Shown in pieces: positions 41,552-49,790 of a stretch of 64,000 nucleotides of DNA. Below the pieces are notes generated by a model. That model was not told the origin of the DNA. It made no database searches and worked only from the letters and a program-made list of their open reading frames with translations. How positions within the stretch are numbered: position 1 is the stretch's first letter; every line of letters starts with the position of its first letter. The stretch comes from CAVSEK01 sp963726975. Lineage in GTDB: Bacteria; Actinomycetota; Actinomycetes; Mycobacteriales; SCTD01. Location: positions 992,001 through 1,056,000 of the forward strand of contig CAVSEK010000013.1 in the NCBI GenBank assembly GCA_963726975.1, written 5' to 3'. The position numbers and the translations under genes were made by a program.

Positions 41552-42679
41552 ATGAGGTTCGTCGACGAGTTCCGCGACCCGGAGCTGGCGCAGGTGCTGG
41601 GTCGGGAGATCACAGCGCTGTGCGCTCCCGGGCGGCACTACAAGGTCATGGAGGTGTGCGGCGGGCACACCCACACCATCTACCGGTACGGCGTGCAGGA
41701 CCACCTGCCGGAGCAGATCGAGCTCGTGCACGGACCGGGCTGCCCGGTCTGCGTCATCCCCATGGGCCGGGTGGACGACGGCATCGCCCTCGCCGAGCAG
41801 GACGGCGTCCTCCTCACCTGCTTCGGCGACATGATGCGCGTGCCCGGCAGCCGAGGATCGTTCCTCGACGCCAACGCCCGGGGCGCGGACGTCCGGATGG
41901 TCTACTCGCCCCTCGACGCGCTCCGCATCGCCCGCGAGAACCCCGACCGGCAGGTGGTCTTCTACGCGATCGGCTTCGAGACCACGGCGCCGTCCACCGC
42001 GTTGACCGTCCTGCGCGCCAAGCAGCTCGGGGTCACCAACTTCTCGGTCTTCTGCAACCACGTGACCATCGTGCCTGCCCTCAAAGCGATCCTGGACTCC
42101 CCCGACCTGCGCCTGGACGCCTTCATCGGGCCCGGGCACGTGTCGACCGTCATCGGCTGCCGACCGTACGAGTGGGTGCCGCGCGACTTCGGGCTCCCGC
42201 TGGTGTGCGCCGGGTTCGAGCCGCTGGACCTGCTGCAGTCGGTCTACATGATCATGAAGCAGCTGGCCGAGGGCCGGGCCGAGGTGGAGAACCAGTACGG
42301 CCGGGTCGTCCCCTACGAGGGGAACCCGGTGGCGCTCAGGGTGCTGGCGGACGTGTTCGCCCTGCGCCCCTTCTTCGAGTGGCGCGGGCTCGGCTCCATC
42401 GCGCACTCGGCACTGGCGCTGTCGCCGCGCTACGCGGAGTTCGACGCCGAGCTGCGCTTCGACGTGCCCGGTGTGCGCGTGGCCGACCCCAAGGCGTGCC
42501 AGTGCGGCGAGGTCCTCAAGGGCGTCCTCAAGCCCTGGGAGTGCAAGGTCTTCGGCACGGCCTGCACCCCCGAGACACCCATCGGCACCTGCATGGTGTC
42601 CAGCGAGGGCGCGTGCGCCGCCTACTACAACTTCGGGCAGTACGCGAAGCAGCGCCTCACGCTGGAGGTGCTGCAGTGA
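41552..42679 (+). CDS. hypD: Hydrogenase formation protein HypD
   Basis: Iron-sulfur scaffold on which Fe(CN)2CO is built with HypC and HypE. 375 aa. Motifs: VMEVCGGHTHTIYRYGV, VHGPGCPVCVIPMGRVD, TCFGDMMRVPGS, YAIGFETTAPSTA, GPGHVSTVIG and the C-terminal cysteine region CQCGEVLKGVLKPWECKVF - GTACTPETPIGTCMVSSEG ligating a 4Fe-4S cluster. ATG 41552 follows GTGAGGAGCGGCTC (good ribosome-binding site). Stop overlaps hypE start as GTGA. Confidence 0.97.
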   Translation: MRFVDEFRDPELAQVLGREITALCAPGRHYKVMEVCGGHTHTIYRYGVQDHLPEQIELVHGPGCPVCVIPMGRVDDGIALAEQDGVLLTCFGDMMRVPGSRGSFLDANARGADVRMVYSPLDALRIARENPDRQVVFYAIGFETTAPSTALTVLRAKQLGVTNFSVFCNHVTIVPALKAILDSPDLRLDAFIGPGHVSTVIGCRPYEWVPRDFGLPLVCAGFEPLDLLQSVYMIMKQLAEGRAEVENQYGRVVPYEGNPVALRVLADVFALRPFFEWRGLGSIAHSALALSPRYAEFDAELRFDVPGVRVADPKACQCGEVLKGVLKPWECKVFGTACTPETPIGTCMVSSEGACAAYYNFGQYAKQRLTLEVLQ

Positions 42680-43758
42680 CCACGCACCTCACCGAGCAGC
42701 AGGTGGGCGACCGCATCGAGCAGGTGCGCCGGCAGCGGCCGCGGTTCCGCGACGAGCGCATCACCATGGCGCACGGCGCGGGCGGCAAGGCCAGCCGTGC
42801 GCTGGTCGAGGGGCTCATCGTCCCGCCGCTGGCCAACCCCGCGCTCGAGCAGCTCTCCGACGCCGGCGCGCTCACCGTCGGCGGGTCCCGGCTCGCCCTG
42901 ACGACGGACGCCTACGTCGTCCGGCCCGTGCGCTTCCCCGGCGGCTCGATCGGCGAGCTGGCGGTCAACGGCACCGTGAACGACCTCGCCGTGTCCGGGG
43001 CGCGCCCGCTGGCCCTGTCCGTCGCGCTGGTCCTCGAGGAGGGGCTCTCCGCGGACGTCCTGCGCGAGGAGGTCCGCGCCGTCGCCGACGCGGCCGCCGC
43101 GGCCGGGGTGCCCGTCATCACGGGCGACACGAAGGTCGTCGAGCGGGGCAAGTGCGACCAGCTCTACGTCATCACCACCGGGCTGGGCCTCGTCCACGAC
43201 GTCGCCGAGCTGTCGCCGCAGCGGGTGCGTCCGGGCGACAAGGTGATCGTCTCGGGGACCGTCGGCGACCACGGCATCGCGATCCTGCTCGCCCGCGGGG
43301 ACCTCGACCTCGAGGCCGACGTCCGCAGCGACACGCGACCGCTGTGGCGGCTGGTCGAGGCACTGCTCGACCACTGCGGGAGCGGGGTGCACTGCCTGCG
43401 GGACGCGACCCGCGGCGGGGTCGCCACGGTGCTCAACGAGATCGCCCTGGCCGCCGAGGTGCACGTCGTCGTCGAGGAGAGCCGCGTACCCGTCACCCCG
43501 GCCGTGGCGGGCGCCGGCGAGATCCTCGGCATCGACCCGCTCTACGTCGCCAACGAGGGCAAGCTCGTCGCCTTCGTCGACCCCGGGTGCGCGGAGCAGG
43601 CGCTGGAGGCGGTCCGCGCGGCCCCCGGGGGCGCCGACGCCGCGATCGTCGGCGAGGTGCGCGAGGAGCCGGCGGGACGCGTGATCGGCCGCACGCCCTT
43701 CGGCGGGCACCGGCTCATCGACATGCTCGTCGGCGACCCGCTGCCGCGGATCTGCTGA
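42676..43758 (+). CDS. hypE: Hydrogenase expression/formation protein HypE
   Basis: ATP-dependent dehydratase that turns a thiocarboxamide on its own C-terminal Cys into thiocyanate, the source of CN ligands. 360 aa, PurM/AIR-synthase fold: MAHGAGGKASRALVEGLIV, LTTDAYVVRPVRFPGGSIG, NDLAVSGARPLALS and VCRDATRGG-like LRDATRGGVATVLNEIAL. It ends exactly in Pro-Arg-Ile-Cys, the required carboxyl terminus. GTG 42676. Last gene of the hydrogenase operon; 122 bp of non-coding sequence follow. Confidence 0.97.
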   Translation: MTTHLTEQQVGDRIEQVRRQRPRFRDERITMAHGAGGKASRALVEGLIVPPLANPALEQLSDAGALTVGGSRLALTTDAYVVRPVRFPGGSIGELAVNGTVNDLAVSGARPLALSVALVLEEGLSADVLREEVRAVADAAAAAGVPVITGDTKVVERGKCDQLYVITTGLGLVHDVAELSPQRVRPGDKVIVSGTVGDHGIAILLARGDLDLEADVRSDTRPLWRLVEALLDHCGSGVHCLRDATRGGVATVLNEIALAAEVHVVVEESRVPVTPAVAGAGEILGIDPLYVANEGKLVAFVDPGCAEQALEAVRAAPGGADAAIVGEVREEPAGRVIGRTPFGGHRLIDMLVGDPLPRIC

Positions 43759-43880
43759 CCGGTCGTGGGCGACCGGCAGCCGAGCACCTCGTCGCTGACC
43801 CGGCGAGCTCGTGGGACGCGCCAGGGCCGGTACGCGTGCGAGGGTCTGTGGTCGGCGCCGGTTCGTCGGGAGGAGCTCAG

Positions 43881-44225
43881 GTGTTCGCGGTCATCTACCG
43901 GTGGCGCATCAAGCAGGGCATGGAGCCGCAGTTCGTCGACGGCTGGGAGCGGGTCACGCGGGCCATCCGGGACAGCTGCGGGAGTCACGGGTCGCGCCTG
44001 CACCGCTGCCCGGACGGGACGTGGCTCGCGTACGCCCGCTGGCCCGACGCTGCCAGCCGGGACGCGTGCGAGCACGTCGAGGAGGAGGGGCGGCGCCTGA
44101 TGCGTGAAGCTGTCGATGAGGACTTCGACGACATCACCGCTGACATCGTCTCGGACCTGCTGGCAGAGCCGACGACGACCGGCGACCAGCGGGGAGCTGC
44201 GGAAACAGCCGTCCGCCTCGGGTGA
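43881..44225 (+). CDS. Antibiotic-biosynthesis-monooxygenase (ABM) domain protein
   Basis: 114 aa with a single ABM ferredoxin-like fold: FAVIYRWRIKQGMEPQFVDG, GSHGSRLHRCPDGTWLAYAR and WPDAASRDACEHVEEEGRRL. Such proteins are cofactor-free monooxygenases or heme-binding or unknown. GTG 43881 follows GGGAGGAG. It is separated from hypE by 122 bp, so it is probably outside the hydrogenase operon. Its activity is not predictable from sequence. Confidence 0.82.
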   Translation: MFAVIYRWRIKQGMEPQFVDGWERVTRAIRDSCGSHGSRLHRCPDGTWLAYARWPDAASRDACEHVEEEGRRLMREAVDEDFDDITADIVSDLLAEPTTTGDQRGAAETAVRLG

Positions 44226-44365
44226 GGCCGCACGTCACCGCCACGACGACGGAGGCGAACGCGTGCTCCGTCGACGCCAAGGGCGTCGACCGACCGCACC
44301 ACGTCACCGCTCCCGGCCACCTGGTCGACCGCCTGCCTGACGGACGCCCCTGAGCGGCGCGAACG

Positions 44366-44397
44366 CCTCACCACCTGCACGAGTGCAGGTGGTGAGG
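44366..44397 (-). terminator. Terminator of rnpB: perfect 14-bp hairpin
   Basis: CCTCACCACCTGCA (44366-44379) and its exact complement (44384-44397) with the loop CGAG lie directly after the 3' end of RNase P RNA on the minus strand. The 140 bp between the ABM stop and this hairpin contain nothing I recognise. Confidence 0.85.
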
Positions 44398-44781
44398 GGA
44401 CGAGTCGGCCTGTAAGCCGGGTTCTGTGCCTCCGCAGATCGCGGAGGTGACGGTCATCCATCTGGGACCGCTGTTGCCAGCGGCCTCGTGCGGTCCACCC
44501 CCGAGCTCGGGCGGGCAGCCCTCGAGCGCTCGGGCAGGAGGTCCGAGGACCTCCCTCTCGACCTTGCTCCGGGTGGGGTTTGCCGAGCCGCCCGGGTCAC
44601 CCCGGGCGCTGGTGCGCTCTTGCCGCACCGTTTCACCCTTACCAGCCGAGGCTGGCGGTCTGTTCTCTGTGGCACTTTCCCGCGGGTCGCCCCGGGTCGG
44701 TGTTGCCGACCACCCTGCCCTTCGGAGCCCGGACTTTCCTCGACGCCTCGCGGCGCCGCGACCGTCCGGCCGACTCGTCCC
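44396..44781 (-). ncRNA. rnpB: RNase P RNA, bacterial class A
   Basis: Catalytic RNA that matures tRNA 5' ends. On the minus strand the 5' end reads GGACGAGUCGGCCGGACGG. The conserved GAGGAAAGUCCGGGCUC, ACAGAGAACAGACCGCC, GGUAAGGGUGAAACGGUGCG and UAAGAGCGCACCAGC segments follow, and the 3' end AGAACCCGGCUUACAGGCC pairs its last bases with the 5' end. A -10 box TAGGCT (44793-44788) sits 6-7 nt before the proposed 5' end. End points are good to a few nucleotides. Confidence 0.97.
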
Positions 44782-44915
44782 GTGCCGAGCCTAACCGTCT
44801 GCTCCGGGGCAGACCACAGCCTGCTCCCAGCGGGCTGTCGGCTCAACCCTCTGCTGCGCTCCGCACCACCCCCGCGACGTGGAGTTCCGACGACCCCCCA
44901 CCCACCAAGGGGCGC

Positions 44916-45317
44916 GTGCTTCCCTTGCAGGACGAGGCGGCGGTCGGCGACGGCCTGGCCTTCGACGTCGCCACGCTGCTCGACCGTCGTTCGCTGCTGC
45001 GCGGCGCCGGCGCCGGTCTGGCGGCCTGCGGCAGCGCGACGGTCACCTCGAGCGCCGCGACGAGCACCGGCGCTGTCGCCACGGCGCTGGCCGAGATCCC
45101 CGACGAGACCGTCTACGCGAGCGACGGCTACTCCTCCTCGGTGGCCGACCTGAGCCACGTGAGCCTGCAGGGCGACAGCGTCTTCGGCGACGACAGGGGC
45201 GCATCGCAGCTGCCCGACGTCTCGGGCGACGCCGCGTCCGGCGTCACCGTCTTGCTCGTCGTCGGCATCGACCCGACGACCACCACGAGGGGCGGCGGCG
45301 CCCCTCCTGGCCGCTGA
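44916..45317 (+). pseudogene. Possible remnant of a Tat-exported intradiol-dioxygenase-like protein (N-terminal part)
   Basis: The frame from about 44916 reads as the N-terminus of an intradiol ring-cleavage dioxygenase-like protein: LAFDVATLLDRRSLLRGAGA resembles a twin-arginine-type leader, and AEIPDET resembles the EIPxET motif before the catalytic domain. The following sequence (YASDGYSSSVADLSHVSLQG) is only faintly similar and the frame stops at 45317 without any catalytic Tyr/His motifs. A truncated, decayed copy is the best reading; it may also be a short unrelated protein. It is divergent from rnpB and convergent with the RNase H gene. Confidence 0.4.
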
Positions 45318-45320
45318 CCG

Positions 45321-46484
45321 TCAGAGGTCGGGCACCGGCGACGGCACGTGCGCGGTGTCGTTCATCCGACGCACGACCGCCGGCCCGTCGGAGTACCAGA
45401 CCACCTCCGACAGGCAGGCAAGGTCCAGGTGCATCCGGTAGAGCGCGGACGGCGGCGCGTCGAGGGCGATCCGCAGGAGGGTCTTGATCGGCGTGACGTG
45501 GCTGACGAGCACGACGGTCTTGCCGCCGTACGCGCGCAGCACCCGGTCGCGCGTCTGGCGCACGCGGGTCGTCGTCGCGTCGAAGCTCTCGCCGAACGGC
45601 GGCGCGACCGCGGTGTCGGCCAGCCAGGCGTCCAGCTCGCGCGGCCACTTCTCGCGCACCTCGGCGAACGTGTAGCCCTCCCAGTCGCCGAAGTCGGTCT
45701 CCCGCAGTCCCGGCTCCTCGACGAGCTCGAGCCCGGCAGCGGTCGCGACCAGCTCGGCGGTCTCGCGCGCACGCCGCAGGGGGCTGCAGACGACCACGTC
45801 GGCGCCCGCGGTGGCCAGCCGCGCCGCCGCACCGGCGGCCTGCGCGCGGCCCACCTCGGTGAGCGGCTGCTCCCCCGTGCCGGAGAACCGCTTCTCCACG
45901 CTGAGCACCGTCTGCCCGTGCCGCAGCAGCAGCGTCGTCGTCGGCGTGGCCGCCGTGTCCTGCCAGCCGGACAGGCGGTTCGGCGTCTGCGGCGTCGCGT
46001 CGACGTGCGTCGCGAGGAACGCGTCGGCGTCGTCGGCCGGGCCGCTGTCGCGGCCGGCCCGCCAGACGTCGCCGCGCTTCGCCGCGTCCATGGCCTCGTT
46101 GGCCAGCCGGTCGGCGTGGCCGTTCTGCGCGCGCGGCACCCAGGTGAAGCGCACCCGCGGCAGCTGCCGCACCAGGTCCGCGGCTTCGCGCGCCAGCGGC
46201 TTCATCGCCGGGTGCTTCACCTGCCAGCGCCCGGACATCTGCTCGACGACGAGCTTGGAGTCCATCCGCACCTCGACCTCGGACGGGTCCAGCTCGAGGG
46301 CAGCGGTCAGCCCCGCGATGAGACCGCCGTACTCCGCGACGTTGTTGGTGGCGCTGCCGATGCCGGCGGCGCGCTCGGCCAGGAGCTCGCCGGTGACCGC
46401 GTCGCGCACCACGGCGCCGTAGCCGGCGGGCCCGGGGTTGCCGCGCGACCCGCCGTCGGCCTCGACGACGAGGCGCCGGCTCAC
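45321..46484 (-). CDS. Bifunctional RNase H / acid phosphatase (histidine phosphatase, CobC-like)
   Basis: Two domains, as in mycobacterial Rv2228c. RNase HI at residues 1-140 (VEADGGSRGNPGPAGYGAVV, NNVAEYGGLIAGL, VRMDSKLVVEQMSG, GHADRLANEAMD) cuts RNA in RNA-DNA hybrids. A histidine phosphatase at about 185-387 (LLLRHGQT with catalytic His, FSGTGEQPLTEVGRAQA, FGDWEGYTFAEV, LVSHVTPIKTLLRI) is similar to alpha-ribazole phosphatase CobC, and would add a late cobalamin step to the set in this window. 387 aa; GTG 46484 overlaps the upstream stop. Confidence 0.94.
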   Translation of the reverse strand: MSRRLVVEADGGSRGNPGPAGYGAVVRDAVTGELLAERAAGIGSATNNVAEYGGLIAGLTAALELDPSEVEVRMDSKLVVEQMSGRWQVKHPAMKPLAREAADLVRQLPRVRFTWVPRAQNGHADRLANEAMDAAKRGDVWRAGRDSGPADDADAFLATHVDATPQTPNRLSGWQDTAATPTTTLLLRHGQTVLSVEKRFSGTGEQPLTEVGRAQAAGAAARLATAGADVVVCSPLRRARETAELVATAAGLELVEEPGLRETDFGDWEGYTFAEVREKWPRELDAWLADTAVAPPFGESFDATTTRVRQTRDRVLRAYGGKTVVLVSHVTPIKTLLRIALDAPPSALYRMHLDLACLSEVVWYSDGPAVVRRMNDTAHVPSPVPDL

Positions 46485-47221
46485 AGGCCGGACTCGGCCG
46501 TGCGCACCATGATCCGGCCGCACTCCTCGTGCCGCAGGACCGCGTCGGACGCCGCCGCACGGATCTCGGCGAGCTCGTTGCCCATGAGGTCGAGGCGGCA
46601 GCCCCCGCACCGGCCGCGGGTGATCTCGCCGGCGCCGACGCCGCCCTCCGCCGCCCGGACCTTCTCGTAGAGCGCCAGCAGGTCCGCCGGCAGCTCCCCC
46701 GCGACGCCCTCCCGCTCGCTGCGGGTGCGCGCCAGCTCGGCGTCGATCTCCACCCAGGCCGCGTCGCGGTCCCGCTCCGCCTGCTGGCGCGCGGCGAGCC
46801 GCTCGTCACGCTCCCCGTGCAGCCCGTCCAGCACCGACTGCACGGCCTCGGCCCGCTCCATGACCTCGAGCTCCCGGTCCTCGAGGTCGCCCTGCCGCCG
46901 GACGAGGCTGGCGTTCTCGTGCTCCATGTCCGACAGCTGCTTGGCCGCGACCGCACCGGAGGCCATGCGCTCGTCGTTGCGCTGCTTGCGCGCACGGACG
47001 GCGCCGATCTCGTCCTCGTACTTCTTCGTCTCGCGCGCCAGGTCGCTCGCCTCGGTCTCGGCGCGCACCACGTCGTCGCGGCTGCCGGCGACCAGGGCGT
47101 CCAGCCGGTCGATCTCGGCCAGCTCGGGCAGCGTGCGACGCCGGTGCGCCAGGCGGTCGAGCGCGCTGTCGAGCCGCTGCAGGTCGAGCAGGCGGAGCTG
47201 GGCGAACGGGTCGGCCTTCAC
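46481..47221 (-). CDS. C4-type zinc-ribbon/coiled-coil protein (Rv2229c-like)
   Basis: 246 aa: a long N-terminal coiled coil (residues 5-180, e.g. LDLQRLDSALDRLAHRRRTL) followed by a C-terminal zinc ribbon with CGGCRLDL and, near the end, HEECGRIMVR. This family (zf-RING_7 type) is conserved in actinobacteria between nif3 and the RNase H gene, as here. Its exact role is unknown; RNA/DNA-related and membrane-trafficking-like roles have been suggested for distant relatives. ATG 47221 overlaps the Nif3-like stop. Confidence 0.92.
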   Translation of the reverse strand: MKADPFAQLRLLDLQRLDSALDRLAHRRRTLPELAEIDRLDALVAGSRDDVVRAETEASDLARETKKYEDEIGAVRARKQRNDERMASGAVAAKQLSDMEHENASLVRRQGDLEDRELEVMERAEAVQSVLDGLHGERDERLAARQQAERDRDAAWVEIDAELARTRSEREGVAGELPADLLALYEKVRAAEGGVGAGEITRGRCGGCRLDLMGNELAEIRAAASDAVLRHEECGRIMVRTAESGL

Positions 47222-48354
47222 GCGTGCGGGCTCCTCGAGGACAGGCAGAACGGATCGGTGACCACCCTAGAGACCGACGCCACCAGCCCGGTCTCCCGCG
47301 CCAGCCGGTGGGCGGCCCCGGGCAGCCAGGGCCACTCGGTCGCCCAGTGCGCGGCGTCCAGCAGCGCCAGCCCCTCCGGCGCCTCCGACGCCGGGTGGTG
47401 CCGCAGGTCGCTGGTCAGGTAGGCCTGCGCGCCGGACGCCGCAGCGGCCCGGAGCAGCCCGTCACCGGCCCCTCCGCAGACCGCCAGCCGCGTCACCACC
47501 GCCTCCGGGTCCCCCGCCGCGCGCACCCCCCAGGCCGTCCGCGGCAGCACCTGCTCGGCGCGCTCGACGAGCTCGCGCAGCCTGAGCGGGGCGGGCAGGG
47601 CGCCGACCCGACCGAGCCCGAGCGGACCCGGCGGGCTCGGCTGCTCGACCAGGGTCAGCGCCACCTGCTCGTACGGGTGCGCCGCCCGCAGCGCGGACAG
47701 CACCGCAGCGCGGCGCTCGCGACGCAGCACGACCTCGACCCGGTCCTCGTCCAGCCGCTCCTCGCGACCGACCTCGCCGAGCGCGGGGCGGGCACCGGGC
47801 AGCGGGCGGAACGTCCCGGTGCCGGCCACGCTCCAGCCGGCCCGGTCGTACGCCCCGAGCGCGCCGGCACCCGCGTCGTGCACCGCCTGCGTCACGCGCT
47901 CGGCGTCCGCCCGCGGGACGGTGAACGACAGGGTGTCGAGCGGATCGTCCGGCAGCGGCTCCAGCGGCGCGCCACCGCGCAGGTCGAAGAGCGCGGCGAG
48001 CGCCTCCGACACGCCCCCCGCCGCACGGTCGGCGTTGGTGTGCGCGACGTGCAGGGCGCAGCCGCCCCGCACGAGCGCGTGCACGACCCGTCCCTTGGCG
48101 GTGGTCGCCGCGACGCTGCTCGTCCCGCGCAGGAAGAGCGGGTGGTGCGTGACGAGCAGGTCGGCTCCGGCCTGCAGCGCCTCGTCGACCACCTGCTCGA
48201 CCGGGTCCACGGCGAACAGCACCCGTCGCACCGGTGCCGCCGGGTCGCCGCACACCAGCCCGACCGCGTCCCAGTCCTCGGCCAGGTGCGGCGGCCAGGC
48301 CCGCTCGAGCGCGGCGACGACCGCGGCGAGCGGCAGGACGGGGGCGTCGCTCAG
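47218..48354 (-). CDS. Nif3-like dinuclear metal centre protein, probable CTG start
   Basis: Nif3/YbgI/DUF34 family, a hexameric protein with a dinuclear metal site; candidate GTP-cyclohydrolase- or hydrolase-like activity, not established. Seen: LAEDWDAVGLVCGDPAAPVR at the N-terminus, DLLVTHHPLFLRGTSSV with two metal His, VAHTNADRAAGGVSEALA, and C-terminal HWATEWPWLPGAAHRL. The N-terminal motif needs a start upstream of the first ATG/GTG (GTG 48255 would cut it off). The only in-frame candidate is CTG 48354, which overlaps the upstream TGA as CTGA. This gives 378 aa, the normal length. Confidence 0.9.
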   Translation of the reverse strand: MSDAPVLPLAAVVAALERAWPPHLAEDWDAVGLVCGDPAAPVRRVLFAVDPVEQVVDEALQAGADLLVTHHPLFLRGTSSVAATTAKGRVVHALVRGGCALHVAHTNADRAAGGVSEALAALFDLRGGAPLEPLPDDPLDTLSFTVPRADAERVTQAVHDAGAGALGAYDRAGWSVAGTGTFRPLPGARPALGEVGREERLDEDRVEVVLRRERRAAVLSALRAAHPYEQVALTLVEQPSPPGPLGLGRVGALPAPLRLRELVERAEQVLPRTAWGVRAAGDPEAVVTRLAVCGGAGDGLLRAAAASGAQAYLTSDLRHHPASEAPEGLALLDAAHWATEWPWLPGAAHRLARETGLVASVSRVVTDPFCLSSRSPHA

Positions 48355-48911
48355 GTGATGATCCCGATGACGACGCCCGCGAGGAACTCGCTCAGCAGCA
48401 CCGCCGGCAGCACCAGGTCGCGGGGCCCGCGCGGCCAGCGGCGGCGCGCCGCGGGCCGGACGGCGACCTCCGGGAAGTCCGGGAACTCGGCGGCCAGCTC
48501 GAGGTCGAGCTCGTCGAGGACGGGCGTGTCGAGCAGCATCACCGTCGGGCGGCCGTCGAGCAGCGGCTCCGCGGGGCGGTCAGCCACGGCCCGGCCCCGG
48601 GGAGCTCGCTGCGTCGGGGGCGTGAGGGGCGCGGCAGGGCGGGCGGGGCGGGGCGCGGGGCGGGCGGCCGCCCTGGCAGGGCCGGACCGGGCCGCAGCGG
48701 GGGCGCTGGACCTGGTGACGGCGCTGGACCGGGCGGGAGCGTGGAGGGCGGGGCGCTGACGGGCGGAGCGGGACCTGGCGGGAGCGCTGGGCGCCGCGGG
48801 GGCGGCCCGACGCCCCCGGCGCTGCAGCCGGGCGAGCGCCCAGTCGTCCAGCGCCCGGGTGCCCGACAGGACGCCGCGGAGCCCGGAGCGGAGGTCGTCA
48901 CGTCCCGGCAC
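48351..48911 (-). CDS. Hypothetical protein with low-complexity linker and C-terminal membrane helix
   Basis: 186 aa from GTG 48911 (VPGRDDLRSGLRGVLSG). The N-terminal 40 residues look folded (TRALDDWALARLQRRGRR); then about 70 residues of Ala/Pro/Arg low complexity; then EPLLDGRPTVMLLDTPVLDE; and a hydrophobic tail LVLPAVLLSEFLAGVVIGII. The DNA under the linker is repetitive GC and may be hypervariable. I do not recognise the family. The stop overlaps the CTG start of the nif3-like gene, suggesting translational coupling. Confidence 0.6.
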   Translation of the reverse strand: MPGRDDLRSGLRGVLSGTRALDDWALARLQRRGRRAAPAAPSAPARSRSARQRPALHAPARSSAVTRSSAPAAARSGPARAAARPAPRPARPAAPLTPPTQRAPRGRAVADRPAEPLLDGRPTVMLLDTPVLDELDLELAAEFPDFPEVAVRPAARRRWPRGPRDLVLPAVLLSEFLAGVVIGIIT

Positions 48912-48975
48912 CCCACGAGCCTGCCACGGACCCCCGCGTGGCGACGCGCGACCGAGCACCACCGCCCGGTCGGGT

Positions 48976-49691
48976 TCAGCCGCGGACGACGTCCGCCCGC
49001 AGGAGCAGCGTGCCGTCGACCTCGAGGGCGTGCCGCCCGCGCAGCGCCCGCGGCGGGTCGAGGACTCCTCCGACGGCGCCGCCGGCGCTCTGTCCGTCAG
49101 CACCGGCGAGACGGTCCAGCACAGCTCGTCGACGAGGTCCGCGCGCAGGAGGTCCCCCAGCAGCGCCGGGCCGCCCTCGCAGAGCACGTGCCCCAGCCCC
49201 TGGGCGCGCAGCGCGTCCAGGGCGGCGGCGAGGTCGACGACGGACCGCCCGACCCCGACCACCTCCGCGCGGCTGCCCAGGAGCGCCCGCAACCGGTCAC
49301 GGACCGGCTCGCTCGTCAGCACCAGGGGCGGCTCCCCGGCGAACAGGCGGCTGTCCGGGTCGAGCCGGCCCGAGCCGGTCACGACGGCGAGCCGCGGGGT
49401 GCGGCTGCGCCCCTCGGCGAGCCGCCGCTCGACCAGCGGCGGCGCCAGGGGCACGGGCCCGTAGTCCTCGTCGCGGGCCGTGCCCGCCCCGACGAGCACG
49501 ACGTCCGCGCAGGCCCGCAGGGTGCGCAGCACCGCGCGGTCGGCCGTGGTCGACAGCGGCCGGCTGCTCCCCTGCACCCCGCTCGCCCCGTCGCTGGAGA
49601 GCACCATCCCGGCGCGCAGCAGCGGACCCGGCGCGGCGTACCACGGGAGCAGGTCCAGCGGCGTCGCGGCAGGGAGCGTGGCGAGCTGCAC
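48976..49691 (-). CDS. RibD C-terminal-type pyrimidine reductase, one frameshift
   Basis: NADPH-dependent reductase domain as in riboflavin synthesis (5-amino-6-(ribosylamino)uracil reductase) or dihydrofolate-reductase-like proteins. Seen: GMVLSSDGASGVQGSSRPLS, DVVLVGAGTARDEDYGPV, RLAVVTGSGRLDPDSRLF and HVLCEGGPALLGDLLRADLV. The C-terminus is in another frame: DPPRALRGRHALEVDGTLLL then RADVVRG stop at 48976. The break lies near 49095 and the span of 716 nt is one short of whole codons. No deaminase domain, so a stand-alone reductase. The ATG 49691 start gives about 238 aa. Confidence 0.83.
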
Positions 49692-49790
49692 GCGCCCACT
49701 GTGCCGGAGCCGTCGGGTTCCGCTCGCCGGCCGACGGGCAGGTCATCGCGCGGACCGGCCGAGGGGCTGGCCGGGGCAGAGGAGGCGGAT

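Noticed and set aside
44226..44365. Small ORF between the ABM gene and rnpB terminator
   Set aside because: No ribosome-binding site, no conserved motif, and composition is like intergenic DNA.
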